Positions 4,736 through 6,679 of a stretch of 6,679 nt of DNA are shown in pieces. A program made the position numbers and the translations under genes. The notes beneath the pieces were generated by a model that ran no database searches, was not told the origin of the DNA, and saw only the letters and a list, made by a program, of their open reading frames with translations. The DNA is from Bacillota bacterium (GTDB lineage Bacteria; Bacillota; Clostridia; Peptostreptococcales; Anaerovoracaceae), in assembly GCA_017523605.1 (NCBI GenBank), contig JAFWVZ010000098.1, positions 1-6,679 on the forward strand, read 5' to 3'. The number at the start of each line of letters is the position of its first letter. Position 1 is the first letter of the stretch.

Positions 4736-5426
4736 AAGCGCAATGGCAGATCTTCGGGAGAACCGCACGCTGCGGTCCATCCTGATAAACATGGTAATAG
4801 CGTTCGTCAGCCTGTTTATCAACGGGTTCGGCGTGTATCTTACGATACAGGCAAACATAGGCGCGGGTCCGTGGGACGTGCTTAACATAGGCGTGTCCAG
4901 GACACTTGGCATACTCTACGGCAACGCGTCCATAGCCATATCAATAACCATACTTATAATCGATATTCTGCTTAAGGAGCCCATAGGCATAGCGATGTTC
5001 ATAGACGCGCTTACGGTTGGCAAGGCGGTGGACTTCTACAACAGGCTGAACGTTGTGCCGGCCTGCAAAGACCCGCTGGTGGGCGTGCTTGTAATGATAG
5101 CGGGCCTGGTTGTGCTTGCCTACACGCAGTTTACCTACATGACGGCGTCTTTGGGCTGCGGACCAAGGGATACGCTTCTGGTGGGGCTTGCAAAGAGACT
5201 GGACAGGCTGCCGATAGGCCTTGTGAGCATACTGCTGCTCAGCACGGCTACGCTTATCGGCTGGCTTTTGGGAGGGCCTGTGGGCCTTGGGACCATCATC
5301 TGCGCCTTCGGGGCCGGCCCCATAATGCAGCTCGCCTTCAGGACCGTAAGGTTCGATGCCAAGAAGATAAAGCATCAGAGGCTGAGAGACTCCGTAAAGG
5401 TGATATTCTCCGGAAGAAAGGAATAA
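4725..5426 (+). CDS. YczE/YyaS/YitT-type integral membrane protein
   Basis: The 233-residue protein overlaps the end of the DUF5714 gene by 11 bases, pointing to translational coupling. ATG 4725 has a GAGG only 3 bases upstream; ATG 4743 (Met7) is an alternative but has no ribosome binding site. It has about five to six membrane segments (near 18-41, 64-83, 87-99, 117-135, 163-182 and 185-205). The pattern is that of the YczE family: an internal duplication with GAGPWDVLNIG (46-56) and GCGPRDTLLVG (144-154), and the C-terminal GPVGLGTIICAFGAGPIMQL (184-203). Family members are widespread in Bacillota, and their substrate is unknown. The tail (KKIKHQRLRDSVK) is basic and probably cytoplasmic. 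It forms part of a tight co-directional block, with the protease gene starting 1 base after its stop. Confidence 0.88.
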   Translation: MLNKSAMADLRENRTLRSILINMVIAFVSLFINGFGVYLTIQANIGAGPWDVLNIGVSRTLGILYGNASIAISITILIIDILLKEPIGIAMFIDALTVGKAVDFYNRLNVVPACKDPLVGVLVMIAGLVVLAYTQFTYMTASLGCGPRDTLLVGLAKRLDRLPIGLVSILLLSTATLIGWLLGGPVGLGTIICAFGAGPIMQLAFRTVRFDAKKIKHQRLRDSVKVIFSGRKE

Positions 5427-5427
5427 G

Positions 5428-6318
5428 ATGTTTGCGGACGCAATAGAAAATGTGGGCGGATTTACAAGGCCGATAAAGACGATCTCCAGAAACTATAAGG
5501 AGTCTGCGGTGATACCGGGCCTTGCCACGCTCTTCTTTGTAAACGATGACGGCTGCGCCGTTACATGCAAGCACGTGGCCCAGCAGATAATACACGCGCA
5601 GACCGTAAACAGGCAGTACGCGGAGTTCAGGGCGGCATGCGCGAGGACGCCTGAGGGCAAGAGCCGGGCTGCCGCGGTAAAGAAGCTGGAGCTGGTGCAC
5701 AAGCTTAAGGCAGGGCAGCTGATACAGATGAAGGTGCAGTTCGACGGCGCGGTCAGCAGCTTTACAGGCTTTGACATAAACCTTCACCCGGAGCTGGACA
5801 TAGCCATAATACGCTTTAAAGGCTTTGAGAAGACCCTCTACAAGGGGCATGCGGTTTTCGTAAGGGACATGGCGGATGTAAGGCCGGGCGACATGCTCTG
5901 CAGGCTGGGCTTTCCGTTCCCGGAGTTCTCGGACTTTAAGTACGACGCGGCAGCGGACGACATAGTATGGGACCGCACCGCGGGCAGCGGCAACACCCCG
6001 CGCTTTCCGATAGAGGGCATGTTTACGCGGCAACTGGCCGGCAGTGACGGAAAGATCTACGGGCTGGAGCTTAGCACGCCGGGTCTGAGGGGCCAGAGCG
6101 GAGGTCCGCTGTTTACAAAGGACGGAAGGATATGCGGCATGCAGTCCGCCACCAAGCACCTGCACCTGGGCTTCGACATGGTTGGCGAGAAGATGATGCT
6201 CCGCGGAAAGGAGCAGACCGTAAACAACCAGCCCTTCCTGCATGTGGGGCACTGCATAAACGCGGAAAAGATAAAGGAGTTCCTGCGCACTCAGGGCGTG
6301 GAGTATTTTGAGGCATAG
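5428..6318 (+). CDS. Trypsin-like serine peptidase, no signal peptide
   Basis: ATG 5428 starts 1 base after the upstream stop, with AAGGA (5418-5422) 5 bases before. The 296-residue protein shows a chymotrypsin-fold triad: His49 in CAVTCKHVAQ, Asp124 in HPELDIAIIRF, and Ser224 in LRGQSGGPLFTKDGRICGMQ, where GQSGGPL is the classic nucleophile motif and GP forms the second strand of the barrel. The His-Asp interval holds a charged, helical insertion of about 45 residues (60-105). There is no signal peptide, membrane anchor or PDZ domain, so it is not a typical HtrA; it resembles the stand-alone cytoplasmic trypsin-like peptidases found in Bacillota and in some defence contexts. Its substrate is unknown. 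The C-terminal HVGHCINAEKIKEFLRTQGV is a helical tail. It sits in the same probable operon as the YczE-like protein and the GH51 enzyme. Confidence 0.85.
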   Translation: MFADAIENVGGFTRPIKTISRNYKESAVIPGLATLFFVNDDGCAVTCKHVAQQIIHAQTVNRQYAEFRAACARTPEGKSRAAAVKKLELVHKLKAGQLIQMKVQFDGAVSSFTGFDINLHPELDIAIIRFKGFEKTLYKGHAVFVRDMADVRPGDMLCRLGFPFPEFSDFKYDAAADDIVWDRTAGSGNTPRFPIEGMFTRQLAGSDGKIYGLELSTPGLRGQSGGPLFTKDGRICGMQSATKHLHLGFDMVGEKMMLRGKEQTVNNQPFLHVGHCINAEKIKEFLRTQGVEYFEA

Positions 6319-6340
6319 ACGAAGCTGAAAGGACAGACCC

Positions 6341-6679
6341 ATGAAAAAGGCAAAGCTCATCCTGGACAAGGACTACGTTATATCTGACATAGACAGGCGC
6401 GTGTACGGCAGCTTCGTGGAGCACCTGGGGCGCTGCGTGTATACCGGCATATACGAGCCGGGGCACCCGGCGGCAGACGAACAGGGCTTCAGGAAGGACG
6501 TTCTGGACCTGGTAAGAAAGCTCGATCTTTCCGTGATACGCTACCCGGGCGGAAACTACGTGTCCGGCTTTAACTGGGAGGATTCGGTGGGTCCCAAGAA
6601 GGACCGCCCGAAGCGCCTGGACCTTGCGTGGAAGACCACAGAGACCAACGAGGTGGGCCTGCACGAGTTTGCGGACTGG
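6341..6679 (+). CDS. abfA: GH51 alpha-L-arabinofuranosidase, N-terminal part (cut by right edge)
   Basis: ATG 6341 follows AAAGGA (6328-6333) with 7 bases of spacing, 22 bases after the protease stop; the frame is open to the window end (113 codons of about 500 expected). The N-terminus has the GH51 signature: VYGSFVEHLGRCVYTGIYEP (21-40), GFRKDVLDLVRKL (49-61), SVIRYPGGNYVSGFNWEDSV (64-83), then RPKRLDLAW and TNEVGLHEFADW, leading toward the catalytic Asn-Glu pair, which lies beyond the edge. GH51 enzymes release terminal L-arabinose from arabinoxylan, arabinan and similar plant polymers. No signal peptide is present, so it acts in the cytoplasm on imported oligosaccharides. It suggests a plant-fibre-using, probably gut-associated, organism. 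Confidence 0.92.
   Translation, partial: MKKAKLILDKDYVISDIDRRVYGSFVEHLGRCVYTGIYEPGHPAADEQGFRKDVLDLVRKLDLSVIRYPGGNYVSGFNWEDSVGPKKDRPKRLDLAWKTTETNEVGLHEFADW

Noticed and set aside
4046..4912. Minus-strand frame of 288 codons
   Set aside because: It lies across the DUF5714 gene and parts of its neighbours, all with strong family signatures on the + strand. Its composition is not protein-like.
5338..6369. Minus-strand frame of 343 codons
   Set aside because: It lies opposite the clear serine peptidase gene in GC-rich sequence, has His/Arg/Leu-rich low-information composition and shows no family motif. It is a shadow frame.
1..6679. tRNA, rRNA or known riboswitch
   Set aside because: No cloverleaf with a TTCRA-type T-loop, no rRNA-like conserved stretch and no recognisable aptamer core was found on either strand by reading.

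Overview
The window looks like chromosomal DNA from a Bacillota (Clostridia-type) bacterium. The evidence is strong GGAGG-type ribosome binding sites, sigma-A-like promoters (TTTACA / TATAAT), frequent ATA isoleucine codons, and typical clostridial families: an XRE regulator fused to a membrane domain, a YczE/YitT-like membrane protein, a DUF5714 protein and a GH51 arabinofuranosidase. The taxonomic placement is inference. The left ~1.5 kb is visibly more AT-rich than the right ~2 kb, and all supported genes are on the + strand.

Left part (1-2250), an accessory and decaying zone. The 3' end of an unrecognised gene is followed by a ~1.1 kb segment bracketed by two nearly identical 48-bp direct repeats. 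This segment holds an XRE-type regulator with a six-segment membrane domain. Its reading frame is broken by one missing base in an A7 run, but its promoter and a palindromic operator-like site are intact. After the second repeat and a strong terminator comes a Phd/Doc toxin-antitoxin pair. The antitoxin is intact, but the Doc toxin has lost one base just before its Fic motif, so the toxin as written is dead.

Middle part (2254-3411). An orphan 132-residue protein is followed by a 400-base gap rich in inverted repeats, with no gene. A third, diverged copy of the repeat runs directly into an extended -10 promoter for a small four-segment membrane protein.

Right part (3442-6679). A strong terminator abuts a new promoter that starts a tight co-directional block: a lipoprotein with a strict every-fourth-residue glycine repeat, a Cys-rich DUF5714 protein, a YczE-like membrane protein, a trypsin-fold serine protease without signal peptide, and the start of a GH51 alpha-L-arabinofuranosidase cut by the window edge. 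Gaps are 32, -11, 1 and 22 bases, so the block is probably one operon.

I see no convincing new defence or mobile system. The most unusual items are the 48-bp repeat family, the paired single-base frameshifts, the glycine-tetrad lipoprotein and the inverted-repeat cluster at 2653-3013.
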